Shown here: positions 47,950-56,427 of the stretch, piece by piece
How the letters are laid out: each line of letters begins with the position of its first letter
Position numbering within the stretch: position 1 is the stretch's first letter
Assembly: GCF_001077815.2 (NCBI RefSeq)
Contig: NZ_CP011310.1
Coordinates: 2,480,001 to 2,544,000, forward strand
From: Aurantiacibacter atlanticus
GTDB lineage: Bacteria > Pseudomonadota > Alphaproteobacteria > Sphingomonadales > Sphingomonadaceae
Direction of reading: 5' to 3'
Length of the DNA stretch: 64,000 nucleotides
The notes under the pieces: generated by a model
Database searches by the model: none
Seen by the model: the letters and a program-made list of their open reading frames with translations, nothing else
Told to the model about the DNA's origin: nothing
Made by a program: the position numbers and the translations under genes

Positions 47950-49047
47950 ATGGACAAGAAAAAGCTCATATTGCTGGTAGGAGCGCTGATCGTAGCAATC
48001 GGTACAGCGCTCGCTGCCCGGAGCATGTTCGCCGGCGCGGCGGCTCCTGATGTTGAAGCCGCCCAACCTGAGGCGCAAGGCCCCAAGGTTCTGGTGGCCA
48101 AACGCAGCCTGCCTGTTGGCACGATCATCACTGCCGATGCCGTTGCCTACCAATTGTGGCCGCAGGAACTGGTTCAGGACGCCTATTTCATTGACGGCGA
48201 AGCCGATATGGACGGCCTTCTTGGCACAGTTGTGCGCAACCCGATGACTGCGGGTGAGCCGGTAACCCAGGGATCGCTCGTATCCCCCGGTGATCGCGGC
48301 TTCCTTGCTGCGGCGCTTGGCCCGGGCATGCGCGCTGTCACGGTTTCCGTATCTGCCCGCACCGGTGTAGCCGGCTTCGTATTCCCGGGTGACCGTGTGG
48401 ACATGGTGCTGACGCAAACCGTTCGCGGCACTGGTAATGATGCCGATCCATTGCAGGCGTCTGAAACGATCCTGACCAATCTTCGTGTGCTTGCCACCGA
48501 CCAATCCACAGAGACAACCAGCGACGAAAGCGGCCGTACCGTTGTACGCGCTTTCCGTACAGTGACGCTCGAAGTGACACCGCGCATCGCGGAAAAGATC
48601 GCCGTCGCTCAGACAATCGGCACAATCAGCCTGGCCCTGCGCTCCATTGCGGACAACCAGACTGAACTCGAGCGTGCACTTGCATCAGGCAGCGTCGATT
48701 TGCCGGATAATGCAACCGCTGAAGAAGAAGAAGCCTTGCTCCGCACTGCTATCTCTCGCCCTGCCGAAGGTGGCACCACCTTTGCTACCGGCGGAGATGT
48801 CTCGCGCTTCCAGCGTAGCTCGGTTCCGTCGCGTGCTCCTGCAGCTCCGCAGGCTGGGGCACAGGCAAATGCCGATGGCTTCGCAGCTCCTGCAATACCC
48901 TCCGGCCCGACTGTTCGTGTATCTCGCGGCAAGGCCACCACTGTAGAGCCTGTCAGCCGGGGCGCAGGTGCGCTGCTCGACCGTCAGGCCAATGCCATGG
49001 GACGCGGCGCTGCCGTCGCCCCGGCTGGCATGACGACCCTGCGGTGA
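47950..49047 (+). CDS. cpaB: CpaB/RcpC pilus assembly protein
   Basis: A 365-residue periplasmic protein with an N-terminal anchor (about residues 4-23) and a SAF domain (about 47-110, VLVAKRSLPVGTIITADA). A second CpaB domain with VSVSARTGVAGFVFPGDRVDM follows. The C-terminus is Ala/Pro/Gln-rich. RcpC/CpaB proteins work with the outer-membrane secretin of Tad pili. The stop overlaps an in-frame GTG of cpaC. Confidence 0.95.
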   Translation: MDKKKLILLVGALIVAIGTALAARSMFAGAAAPDVEAAQPEAQGPKVLVAKRSLPVGTIITADAVAYQLWPQELVQDAYFIDGEADMDGLLGTVVRNPMTAGEPVTQGSLVSPGDRGFLAAALGPGMRAVTVSVSARTGVAGFVFPGDRVDMVLTQTVRGTGNDADPLQASETILTNLRVLATDQSTETTSDESGRTVVRAFRTVTLEVTPRIAEKIAVAQTIGTISLALRSIADNQTELERALASGSVDLPDNATAEEEEALLRTAISRPAEGGTTFATGGDVSRFQRSSVPSRAPAAPQAGAQANADGFAAPAIPSGPTVRVSRGKATTVEPVSRGAGALLDRQANAMGRGAAVAPAGMTTLR

Positions 49048-49112
49048 TCGCCATGATGAACCACACGCAAAATTACACACGTTCCAACGGAAACGTTCCG
49101 AAAGGCAAGACC

Positions 49113-50696
49113 ATGACCAGTCGTCTTTTCAAGACTGTTTTGAGTGCCGCCTGTGCGCTCGCGCCGCTGGCGATAATGCCCGCCGCTCCGGCCCAGGCCC
49201 AAACCGTGCGTCCCGCACAGGATATCGTCCTTTCCATCGGCCGCGGTGAACTCGTGACCGTGCCGGGCAATATGGCAGACATCTTCGTCTCCGATGAAGG
49301 CGTTGCCGATGTCCAGGTAAAGTCACAGCGCCAGCTTTATGTCTTCGGCCTTTCGGGTGGCGAAACCACTATCTACGCCAGCAACTCTTCAGGCGATATC
49401 ATCTGGTCGGCCAATATCCGGGTCGGTTCCAACCTCGACAGCATCGATCAGATGCTGGGCCTGGCGATGCCGGAAGCCGATATTTCGGTTGCGACAATGG
49501 GCTCCAACACAGTGCTTCTTACTGGCACGGTGGCAGCGCCCGAAGATGCCTCGGAGGCAGAACGTCTGGTGCAGGCCTTTGTCGGACCTGACTCCAACGT
49601 CATCTCTCGCCTTCGCATGTCGACGCCCCTGCAGGTCAATCTGCGCGTCCGCTTCGCCGAAGTCAGCCGCTCGCTTGTTCGCAACCTTGGTGCGAACTTG
49701 ACGACAATCGACGGCAGCAGCGGTTTCCAGTTCGGTGTCGGACAGGGTCGTTCGCCGACCTCTTTCAATCCGGGCACCGCCACTGGCGTCGGCACCGGCA
49801 GTATTACAGTGCAGGTGCCCGATCCCAACAATCCCGGCCAGTTCATCGAACAGGCGGGTACCAATATTGCCGGCATCAACCCCGGCACGACAATCGGCGC
49901 CGTGGGCGAATTCCTCGGTCTGGATATCGCTGCTGCACTCGACATTGGTGAAACGCGCGGCCTTGTTACCACGCTGAGCCAGCCGAACCTGACTGCGCTT
50001 TCGGGCGAAACCGCCGAATTTCTTGCTGGCGGCGAATTCCCGATCCCGCTCAGCCAGGGTCTTGGAACCACCACGGTAGAATATAAGAATTACGGCGTCA
50101 GCCTCGCCTATACGCCGATCGTGCTGTCCAATGGCCGCATTTCGATCCGCGTGCGTCCCGAAGTGTCCGAACTTTCCAGCCAAGGCGCTGTAACGCTTAA
50201 CGGCTTCGTAATACCGGCGCTGACGATCCGCCGTGCGGAAACAACAGTAGAACTGGGATCGGGCGAAAGCTTCATGATTGCAGGTCTGCTACAGAATGCG
50301 TCCCAGAACACCATCGATCAGGCCCCTGGCCTTGGCGATATTCCTGTGCTTGGCAATCTGTTCCGCTCCACACAGTTCCAGCGCGGCGAAACCGAGTTGG
50401 TCATCGTGGTCACGCCATATCTGGTGCGCCCTGTAAACGATCGCGACATCCGCCTGCCAACTGATGGCTTCGGCGTTCCCAATGCTGCCGAGCAGTTCAT
50501 GATGGGACGAGAATCTGCCGGTGAAAACGGCGGTATGCGCCCGATGCCGAGTGCTGCAACTCCCGCACCCGAAGGTCCGGACATCAGCCTGAACGAACAG
50601 AGTGACACGGCACTGGCAGGCGGCAATGCCCCCAACGGTGCTGCAACGCAAACCGCGGCAGCCACGCCCGGCTTCAGCTTCAACGACGGAGAGTGA
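49113..50696 (+). CDS. cpaC: CpaC/RcpA outer-membrane secretin
   Basis: Secretin forming the outer-membrane pore of the Tad pilus, about 527 residues. A signal peptide (LAPLAIMPAAPAQAQT) precedes the CpaC N-terminal domain (PGNMADIFVSDEGVADV), a ring-building region and the C-terminal secretin domain with GLGDIPVLGNLFRS and ETELVIVVTPYLVRP. The ATG at 49113 has AAAGG seven bases upstream and suits the signal peptide; ATGs at 49053 and 49056 and a GTG at 49044 would add about 20 residues. Confidence 0.95.
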   Translation: MTSRLFKTVLSAACALAPLAIMPAAPAQAQTVRPAQDIVLSIGRGELVTVPGNMADIFVSDEGVADVQVKSQRQLYVFGLSGGETTIYASNSSGDIIWSANIRVGSNLDSIDQMLGLAMPEADISVATMGSNTVLLTGTVAAPEDASEAERLVQAFVGPDSNVISRLRMSTPLQVNLRVRFAEVSRSLVRNLGANLTTIDGSSGFQFGVGQGRSPTSFNPGTATGVGTGSITVQVPDPNNPGQFIEQAGTNIAGINPGTTIGAVGEFLGLDIAAALDIGETRGLVTTLSQPNLTALSGETAEFLAGGEFPIPLSQGLGTTTVEYKNYGVSLAYTPIVLSNGRISIRVRPEVSELSSQGAVTLNGFVIPALTIRRAETTVELGSGESFMIAGLLQNASQNTIDQAPGLGDIPVLGNLFRSTQFQRGETELVIVVTPYLVRPVNDRDIRLPTDGFGVPNAAEQFMMGRESAGENGGMRPMPSAATPAPEGPDISLNEQSDTALAGGNAPNGAATQTAAATPGFSFNDGE

Positions 50697-50701
50697 TCGC
50701 C

Positions 50702-51361
50702 ATGACAACCCGTACCAAACGCCTTGCCGCGACAGCCCTGGCGCTCTCCATCGGCTTCGGGCTTTCCGCCTGCGGCACGATGAATACAGAGCCGCAGAAC
50801 ATGTCGCTCAATTCAGTCAACCAGCCGGTTGTGGAACGCAATAATTTCTCGCTCGACCTGGTCAGCAGCGGCAGCGGTCTGACCGTGCCTGAACAGGTTC
50901 GCCTGGCCGACTGGTTTGAAATGCTGGAACTTGGTTATGGCGATCGCATCGCCCTGGATGACCCTGCAAGCAGCCCTGCCGTGCGTGAAGATGTCGCTGC
51001 TGTGGCAAGCCGCTTCGGCATCCTGTTGAGCGATACCGTTCCGGTGACCGTAGGCTATGTCGATCCCGGTAATGTCCGCGTAGTTGTGACGCGGACCACC
51101 GCCCATGTGCCCGGCTGCCCGATCTGGAAGGATGAATATGGCGTCGAAGTTGGCAATCAGACGTCGCCCGGCTTCGGCTGCGCGGTTAACAGCAATATTG
51201 CCGCGATGGTCGCCGATCCCGAGCATCTGCTCAATGGCGCGAGAGGTTCCGGCGACACGGTTGTCCTGACATCGAACCGCGCGATCGATTCCTACCGCAA
51301 TGCCGAGCCCACCGGTGGTGGCGGCACCGCCCTGCCCGAAGTTTCGTCCGAAGGGGACTAA
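50702..51361 (+). CDS. cpaD: CpaD pilus assembly lipoprotein
   Basis: A 219-residue lipoprotein (lipobox GFGLSAC, Cys about 22) of the CpaD family. Conserved landmarks are VTVGYVDPGNVRVVV, HVPGCPIW, the paired cysteine-containing GFGCAVNSNIAAMVADPEHL and GARGSGD. It probably aids localisation or assembly of the secretin. GGAG about ten bases before the ATG at 50702 supports the start; the preceding stop is six bases away. Confidence 0.93.
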   Translation: MTTRTKRLAATALALSIGFGLSACGTMNTEPQNMSLNSVNQPVVERNNFSLDLVSSGSGLTVPEQVRLADWFEMLELGYGDRIALDDPASSPAVREDVAAVASRFGILLSDTVPVTVGYVDPGNVRVVVTRTTAHVPGCPIWKDEYGVEVGNQTSPGFGCAVNSNIAAMVADPEHLLNGARGSGDTVVLTSNRAIDSYRNAEPTGGGGTALPEVSSEGD

Positions 51362-51365
51362 TCAG

Positions 51366-52670
51366 ATGAGTGCACAATGGAAACCCGGACCGCTCGGAAA
51401 TCGTGAGCCGTTCTCCGCCTACATCTGCGACGAAGGTGCCCTCGATGCACTTCGCCCGGTGGTTATCGAAATGGGCTGGCAGCCTGAAAAGTGCAACAAG
51501 GGCGGTCTGCGCAATGCAATCCAGTCCCTGTCGATTGCAGCCAGTCCCGCGATCCTGATGGTCGACCTATCCGAAAGCGGCGATCCGCTGAACGATATCA
51601 ACGCCTTGGCCGAGGTTTGCGAACCGGGCACCGTGGTGATTGCAGTTGGCCAGGTGAATGATGTTCGCCTATACCGCGATCTCGTCGCCAGCGGCATTCA
51701 CGATTACCTGCTGAAGCCGCTTTCGGCCAATCAGGTGCGCGATGCCCTGACGCAGGCGCAGGCAGTGTTCTCCGCCCCGCGCAGTTCAGAAGGCGAAGCC
51801 GAGCACGAACATGTCGCGACCGCCGTCGTCGGCACACGCGGCGGCGTTGGTGCCTCCACCATCGCGACTTCGCTCGCTTGGCTGTTCTCGATCGAACATG
51901 AACGTTCAACCGCGCTGCTCGACCTCGATGTGCACTTTGGCACTGGCGCGCTCTCGCTTGATCTCGAGCCGGGCCGTGGTCTGACCGACGCAATCGACAA
52001 TCCGAGCCGCATCGATGGCCTGTTCATCGAACGCGCCATGATCCGCGCGAACGATAACCTTGCCATCATGTCTGCCGAAGCGCCAATCAATGCTCCGGTC
52101 ATGACCGATGGCACCGCGTTCCTGCAGCTGGAGGAAGAATTCCGCCAGGCGTTTGACATGACGGTGATCGATCTGCCACGCAACATGCTGATCAACTTCC
52201 CCCACCTCTTGGCGGAAGTGAATGTTGTCACGCTGGTAACGGAGCTGACGCTGGCTTCGGCCCGCGATACGATCCGCCTGCTGTCCTGGCTCAAGACCAA
52301 CGCACCCAACACTCATCCAATGATCGTGTGCAACAAGATGCAGTCCGGCGCGGCGGAAATCAGCAAAGCCGATTTCGAAGCCTCGATTGAACAGAAGATC
52401 AATTATCAGATCAACCTTGATCAGAAAGCTGCGTCCAATGCGGCAAAGCTGGGCCAGACCTTTATCGAGGCCAACAAGGCTTCACGGACGGTCAATCCCC
52501 TGCGCGACATTGCCAAGACGATTGTCGGTGTCAGCGAGGATGACGGTGCGAGCCTGCAACAGCCTGCCAAGCAAGGCTCCATGCTTGGCAAGTTTGACAT
52601 CAAGTCACTGCTGAGTGGCTCTTCAAAGAAGTCCAAGGCGCCTGCCGCTGCAGTTGAAGCTGCAGAATAG
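51366..52670 (+). CDS. cpaE: CpaE/TadZ, receiver-MinD/ParA-like pilus localisation ATPase
   Basis: A 434-residue cytoplasmic protein. The N-terminal 130 residues form a receiver-like domain (VDLSESGDPL and DYLLKPLSANQVRDAL), and residues about 150-400 a MinD/ParA ATPase domain. The Walker A-like loop is GTRGGVGASTIATSLAW, which lacks both lysines of the deviant Walker A motif, as happens in part of the TadZ/CpaE family. DLDVHFGTGALSLDL is the Walker A' region. It is thought to place the Tad machinery at the pole. GGGGA precedes the ATG. Confidence 0.94.
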   Translation: MSAQWKPGPLGNREPFSAYICDEGALDALRPVVIEMGWQPEKCNKGGLRNAIQSLSIAASPAILMVDLSESGDPLNDINALAEVCEPGTVVIAVGQVNDVRLYRDLVASGIHDYLLKPLSANQVRDALTQAQAVFSAPRSSEGEAEHEHVATAVVGTRGGVGASTIATSLAWLFSIEHERSTALLDLDVHFGTGALSLDLEPGRGLTDAIDNPSRIDGLFIERAMIRANDNLAIMSAEAPINAPVMTDGTAFLQLEEEFRQAFDMTVIDLPRNMLINFPHLLAEVNVVTLVTELTLASARDTIRLLSWLKTNAPNTHPMIVCNKMQSGAAEISKADFEASIEQKINYQINLDQKAASNAAKLGQTFIEANKASRTVNPLRDIAKTIVGVSEDDGASLQQPAKQGSMLGKFDIKSLLSGSSKKSKAPAAAVEAAE

Positions 52671-52677
52671 TGGAAGC

Positions 52678-52702
52678 GTGGGGTGGTGAGATCCACCCCC
52701 AC
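52678..52702 (+). other. GC-rich hairpin between cpaE and tadB
   Basis: GGGGTGG at 52680-52686 pairs perfectly with CCACCCC at 52693-52699 around a TGAGAT loop, with two further pairs possible if one C is bulged. It starts eight bases after the cpaE stop. No T-tract follows (ACTCCCCACCCC instead), so it is more likely an mRNA-stabilising or attenuating element, or a scar of a lost gene, than a full terminator. Confidence 0.55.
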
Positions 52703-52741
52703 TCCCCACCCCATTGACTCCAGAATAAGAGAAGGCGGACC

Positions 52742-53713
52742 ATGAACATCATCCAGCTCCTGCTAGTGGCCGGCGGCCTCATGGGATTGATGATCCTCGG
52801 ATACGTCTTGGTGTCTGGAAAATCGCCGGACAAGGAAAGCCAGCGACGCCTTCAGTCCTTGCGTTACCGCCATTCCGACAGCACGGTCGACAAGGTCGAA
52901 AGCCAGCTCAAAAAGGCTATCGCCGCGCGCAAGCCGAAAAAGTTCAAGGCAGCCGGTTCCGGTTCGCGGGCAGAGGCCCTTGCAGTGCGTTTGAACCGTG
53001 CCGGCAAAAGCTGGACGGTGCAGCAATACCTTTACGCATCGCTTGCCCTTATCATCGCGGTGAGCGCCTTGATCTTTCTCCAATCAGGGGCCCTGATGCT
53101 TTCCTTGGGCCTGGGTGTCGTGATCGGCGCGGGTCTTCCGCATCTGATTGTCGGCCATTTCATCAAGCGTCGTACCAACCAGTTCAACTCCAAATTCCCC
53201 GACGCCATCGAATTGCTCGTGCGCGGTCTGCGGTCTGGTCTACCGGTGGGTGAAACGCTGACGGTGGTAGCACAGGAAGTGCCCGGACCCGTCGGTGTCG
53301 AATTCCGCTCTGCTGTGGAACGCATCAAGATTGGCCGCACGATGGAGGAATCGCTCCAGGAAACAGCCGACAAGCTCGGCACGGCCGAATTCCAGTTCTT
53401 CGTCATCACGCTCGCAATTCAGCGCGAAACGGGCGGCAACCTTGCAGAAACGCTCTCCAACCTTGCTGACGTGTTGCGCAAACGCGCGCAGATGAAACTG
53501 AAGATCAAGGCGATGAGCTCTGAATCCAAGGCCTCCGCCTATATCGTGGGCGCGCTGCCCTTTATCGTTTTTGGCATGATCTACTGGATCAACCCCAATT
53601 ATATCGGCGGCTTCTTCGAAGATGAACGCCTGATCGTAACCGGTCTTGGTGGCCTAGTGTGGATGAGCATCGGGGCCGGTATCATGGCCAAGATGGTCAG
53701 CTTCGAGATCTGA
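52742..53713 (+). CDS. tadB: TadB, inner-membrane platform protein (T2SS-F domain)
   Basis: A 323-residue membrane protein with N-terminal anchor, two central transmembrane helices (about 95-140) and two near the C-terminus (about 265-310). The cytoplasmic T2SS-F domain contains FPDAIELLVRGLRSGLPVGE and FVITLAIQRETGGNLAETL, the TadB hallmarks. It would normally work with CpaF/TadA, which is missing here. AGGCGG lies just before the ATG; the gene lies 71 bases after cpaE. Confidence 0.95.
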   Translation: MNIIQLLLVAGGLMGLMILGYVLVSGKSPDKESQRRLQSLRYRHSDSTVDKVESQLKKAIAARKPKKFKAAGSGSRAEALAVRLNRAGKSWTVQQYLYASLALIIAVSALIFLQSGALMLSLGLGVVIGAGLPHLIVGHFIKRRTNQFNSKFPDAIELLVRGLRSGLPVGETLTVVAQEVPGPVGVEFRSAVERIKIGRTMEESLQETADKLGTAEFQFFVITLAIQRETGGNLAETLSNLADVLRKRAQMKLKIKAMSSESKASAYIVGALPFIVFGMIYWINPNYIGGFFEDERLIVTGLGGLVWMSIGAGIMAKMVSFEI

Positions 53714-53733
53714 GCGCGGAGGAGATGGAAACA

Positions 53734-54753
53734 ATGATAATGATGGCTCCCTCGCAAAGTCCGACCTTGCTCGGCGTTGATATCGTACTGGTCGGCTCGG
53801 TCCTGGCTGGCATGGCCGCTGCCGCAATCCTGCTCGCAATCTACGCAGCGGTCACGGTGAAAGACCCGATGGCCAAGCGCGTAAAGGCGCTTAACGAGCG
53901 CCGTAATGAACTTAAATCCGGCATGCTGACCCAAACTGCCAAGAAGCGGCAAAGCCTGGTCCGCAAGACTGACACTACCGAAAAGGTGAAAGACACGCTT
54001 GCAGGCATGAAGGTCTTGCAGGAAAGCCAGATCAAGGACGTGCAGCAAAAGCTGGCGCAAGCTGGCTATCGCAACAAGGAATTTGCTGTCGTCGTCATCT
54101 TTGCCCGCATGGTGTTGCCCGTTGTGCTGGGCCTTGCCGGCGTTGTCATGTTCTACTGGACCGACATGTTCCCCGACTGGAGCAACTTCAAAAGGTTCAT
54201 GGGGTTTGCGGTCATGGTCGTGGCAGGTTACAAGGGCCCCGAAGTCTATCTGAAGAATATCGCCACAAAGCGCACCAAGATGATCCAGAAGGGTCTGCCT
54301 GATGCGCTCGACCTTCTGGTGATCTGCGCCGAAGCAGGTTTGACCGTCGATTCCGCCTTCAACCGCGTGGCCAAGGAACTGGGTCGTGCCTATCCCGAAC
54401 TGGGCGATGAATTCGCGCTGACCGCAATTGAGCTGGCCTTCCTCACAGAACGTCGCCAGGCATTCGAGAACCTCGCCTATCGCGTCGATCTTGATGCCGT
54501 GCGGGGCGTGGTAACGACGATGATTCAGACCGAGCGTTACGGTACGCCGCTGGCCTCTGCCCTGCGCGTTCTGTCTGCCGAGTTCCGTAATGAACGCATG
54601 ATGCGCGCTGAAGAAAAGGCCGCGCGCCTACCCGCCATCATGACGGTGCCGCTGATCCTGTTCATTCTGCCCGTGCTGTTCATCGTGATCCTGGGTCCGG
54701 CAGCATGTTCCATTGCCGACGCATTCGCCGGAGATGGACCAGGAAGCAACTGA
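53734..54753 (+). CDS. tadC: TadC, inner-membrane platform protein (T2SS-F domain)
   Basis: A 339-residue paralogue of TadB with transmembrane segments near residues 15-40, 125-170 and the C-terminus. The T2SS-F domain has KGLPDALDLLVICAEAGLTVD and RRQAFENLAYRV. Two close ATGs are possible: 53725 sits directly on the GGAGGAG ribosome site, whereas 53734 is nine bases from it and is preferred. It is the last gene of the Tad cluster; flp, tadD, tadE, tadF and tadG do not follow. Confidence 0.95.
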   Translation: MIMMAPSQSPTLLGVDIVLVGSVLAGMAAAAILLAIYAAVTVKDPMAKRVKALNERRNELKSGMLTQTAKKRQSLVRKTDTTEKVKDTLAGMKVLQESQIKDVQQKLAQAGYRNKEFAVVVIFARMVLPVVLGLAGVVMFYWTDMFPDWSNFKRFMGFAVMVVAGYKGPEVYLKNIATKRTKMIQKGLPDALDLLVICAEAGLTVDSAFNRVAKELGRAYPELGDEFALTAIELAFLTERRQAFENLAYRVDLDAVRGVVTTMIQTERYGTPLASALRVLSAEFRNERMMRAEEKAARLPAIMTVPLILFILPVLFIVILGPAACSIADAFAGDGPGSN

Positions 54754-54782
54754 CCGCCATCCCGCAATGTGGGATCGCACGA

Positions 54783-54817
54783 AAAACCCCGCCCGGCTTA
54801 TTACCGGGCGGGGTTTT
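54783..54817 (+). terminator. Strong rho-independent terminator of the Tad operon
   Basis: A perfect 14-bp stem (54783-54796 with 54804-54817) around the loop CTTATTA; the inner eight or so pairs are GC-rich and the outer four are A-T, giving TTTT then CTTGT on the downstream side. It lies 30 bases after the tadC stop and, being symmetric with AAAA on the other side, may also stop minus-strand transcription coming from the MarR gene. Confidence 0.92.
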
Positions 54818-54854
54818 CTTGTCTCTACATGACGGTTTGCTGCCCTGGCAGGAG

Positions 54855-55331
54855 TTACCGCAAGCCGCCGGTGCCGGGCAAATCATCATCCGAAAGAGCC
54901 TCTGCCTTTGCGCGAGCGCGCGCCAGCAGGGTTCTGAACAAATCGAGCTCTTCTGCCGAAAAGCCTGCAAACAGCTGACGTTCCATTTCCAGCGCCAATG
55001 GCATAATCTCGCCATGCATGGTCGTGCCCTCACTGGTCAGCGCAAGAAGATGCGAACGGCCATCATGTTCATTGGGTGTACGCTGAGCAAGGCTGCGTTC
55101 TTCCAACACCTTGCACGCGCGGTTGACCGCGACTTTATCCATCAATGTGCGCTTGGTGAGTTCTCGCTGGGTCTGCGGGCCGGCATCGCCAAGTACCGCC
55201 ATTACGCGCCATTCAGGAATGCTCAGTTCCCATCGCTGCCGATATTCCTGCGCAATACGTCCGCTCACGGCATTGGATGCCAACGAAAGTTGGTATGGAA
55301 GGAAGCGGGCAAGTGTACTTGTCGGTTGCAT
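54855..55331 (-). CDS. MarR-family transcriptional regulator
   Basis: Winged-helix repressor of 158 residues. The recognition helix lies in RELTKRTLMDKVAVNRACKV and the wing with conserved D-x-R in NEHDGRSHLLALT. The N- and C-terminal helices give the dimer interface. The ligand and targets are unknown. A near-palindromic TTGATAAATTTTCAA at 55342-55356, 11 bases upstream of the start codon, is a candidate autoregulatory site. mtnP lies upstream on the same strand. Confidence 0.93.
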   Translation of the reverse strand: MQPTSTLARFLPYQLSLASNAVSGRIAQEYRQRWELSIPEWRVMAVLGDAGPQTQRELTKRTLMDKVAVNRACKVLEERSLAQRTPNEHDGRSHLLALTSEGTTMHGEIMPLALEMERQLFAGFSAEELDLFRTLLARARAKAEALSDDDLPGTGGLR

Positions 55332-55341
55332 AAGAAACTTC

Positions 55342-55356
55342 TTGATAAATTTTCAA
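55342..55356. promoter_or_regulatory. Candidate MarR operator
   Basis: TTGATAAATTTTCAA is an imperfect 15-bp palindrome (TTGA half-sites with an AT core; 12 of 15 positions are symmetric) lying just upstream of the MarR ATG in the 88-base gap to mtnP. Size and position match typical MarR autorepression sites. Binding is inferred only. Confidence 0.4.
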
Positions 55357-55419
55357 CGATTTTGCAAGTTTACGCTATTCAGATTCGGCGATTTAACCAT
55401 ATTATTGCGTCGCGCCAGC

Positions 55420-56283
55420 CTATTTCCAAAGTCGGCGGGTGATTGCGTCCAATTTGCTTGACGCAAGCGGGTCCCAATTGTCCTTCGGCGTAATAATTGC
55501 AGTATCAAGGATCGTATCGATCGGACTTGCCTTGCGCTGTTTCGGCAATCCGGCACCGAAGTGTGTCAGCATGCTGCGCGCCTTGTCGGCATTGCCTGCC
55601 ATTACCTTGAGAATCGCGGCCACGTCGACATCGCCCTTGTCACGCCAGCAGTCGTAATCGGTGACCATGCCGATAAGAACATATGGCAGCTCCGCCTCTC
55701 GGGCGAGGCGTGCTTCGGGCATGGCGGTCATGCCGATCACATCGCCGCCCCATTCACGATACATCAGGCTTTCCGCCCGCGTTGAGAACTGTGGTCCTTC
55801 GATGGCGACATAGGTGCCGCCCTGATGCACCCTGGTGCCGGCCTTGCCGCATGCCTTCCCCGCCATTTTCGAGAGCCTTGGGCAGACAGGATCAGCCAGC
55901 GGAACATGTGCCACGATGCCCTTGTCAAAGAAGCTGCGTTCCCGCACCAGAGTGCGGTCGATGATCTGGTCCACCACGACGAATTCGCCGGGCGCGATAT
56001 CTTCCCTGAGGCTGCCAATGGCGGAAACCGCCATCAAATCTGTCACGCCACAGCGTTTGAGCGCATCCACATTGGCGCGGTAATTGACATCCGAGGGAGA
56101 GAGCCGATGGCCCGCCCCGTGGCGCGCGATGAAGGAAAATTTGACGCCTCCGATGCGTCCGGTCGCGATCGGGCCTGAAGGTTCACCAAAAGCGCTGTTC
56201 ACCTGAATTTCCTGCGCGTCTTGCAAGTCACCCGGCTCATACAGGCCGGAGCCGCCAATCACGCCGATGTGCCATTCGGCCAT
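55420..56283 (-). CDS. mtnP: S-methyl-5'-thioadenosine phosphorylase
   Basis: Purine nucleoside phosphorylase-family enzyme (287 residues) splitting methylthioadenosine, the by-product of polyamine synthesis, into adenine and methylthioribose-1-phosphate. Landmarks are IGVIGGSGLYE at the N-terminus, the phosphate-binding ARHGAGHRLSPSDVNYRAN and EGPQFSTRAESLMYR with the substrate-binding region DVIGMTAMPEARLAREA. No other methionine-salvage gene is adjacent. Confidence 0.95.
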   Translation of the reverse strand: MAEWHIGVIGGSGLYEPGDLQDAQEIQVNSAFGEPSGPIATGRIGGVKFSFIARHGAGHRLSPSDVNYRANVDALKRCGVTDLMAVSAIGSLREDIAPGEFVVVDQIIDRTLVRERSFFDKGIVAHVPLADPVCPRLSKMAGKACGKAGTRVHQGGTYVAIEGPQFSTRAESLMYREWGGDVIGMTAMPEARLAREAELPYVLIGMVTDYDCWRDKGDVDVAAILKVMAGNADKARSMLTHFGAGLPKQRKASPIDTILDTAIITPKDNWDPLASSKLDAITRRLWK

Positions 56284-56370
56284 CTAACCACCCTCCCGCC
56301 GTGTTATCGCCATCCGCGCCTCCTACCGACACGAGCCTTCCGGTCAAGCAGTGCAGGGAATTGCAAAGAG

Positions 56371-56404
56371 AAAGGGCCCCGCAACCAAAGTTGCGAGGCC
56401 CCTT
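56371..56404 (-). terminator. Rho-independent terminator after the receptor remnant
   Basis: An 11-bp stem with one mismatch (56374-56385 with 56390-56401, CAAA loop on the plus strand) is followed on the minus strand by the T-rich TTTCTCTTTGC. It lies 23 bases beyond the stop of the TonB-receptor remnant and before mtnP. Confidence 0.75.
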
Positions 56405-56427
56405 GCTCATGTCGCAGAATGCGAAGC

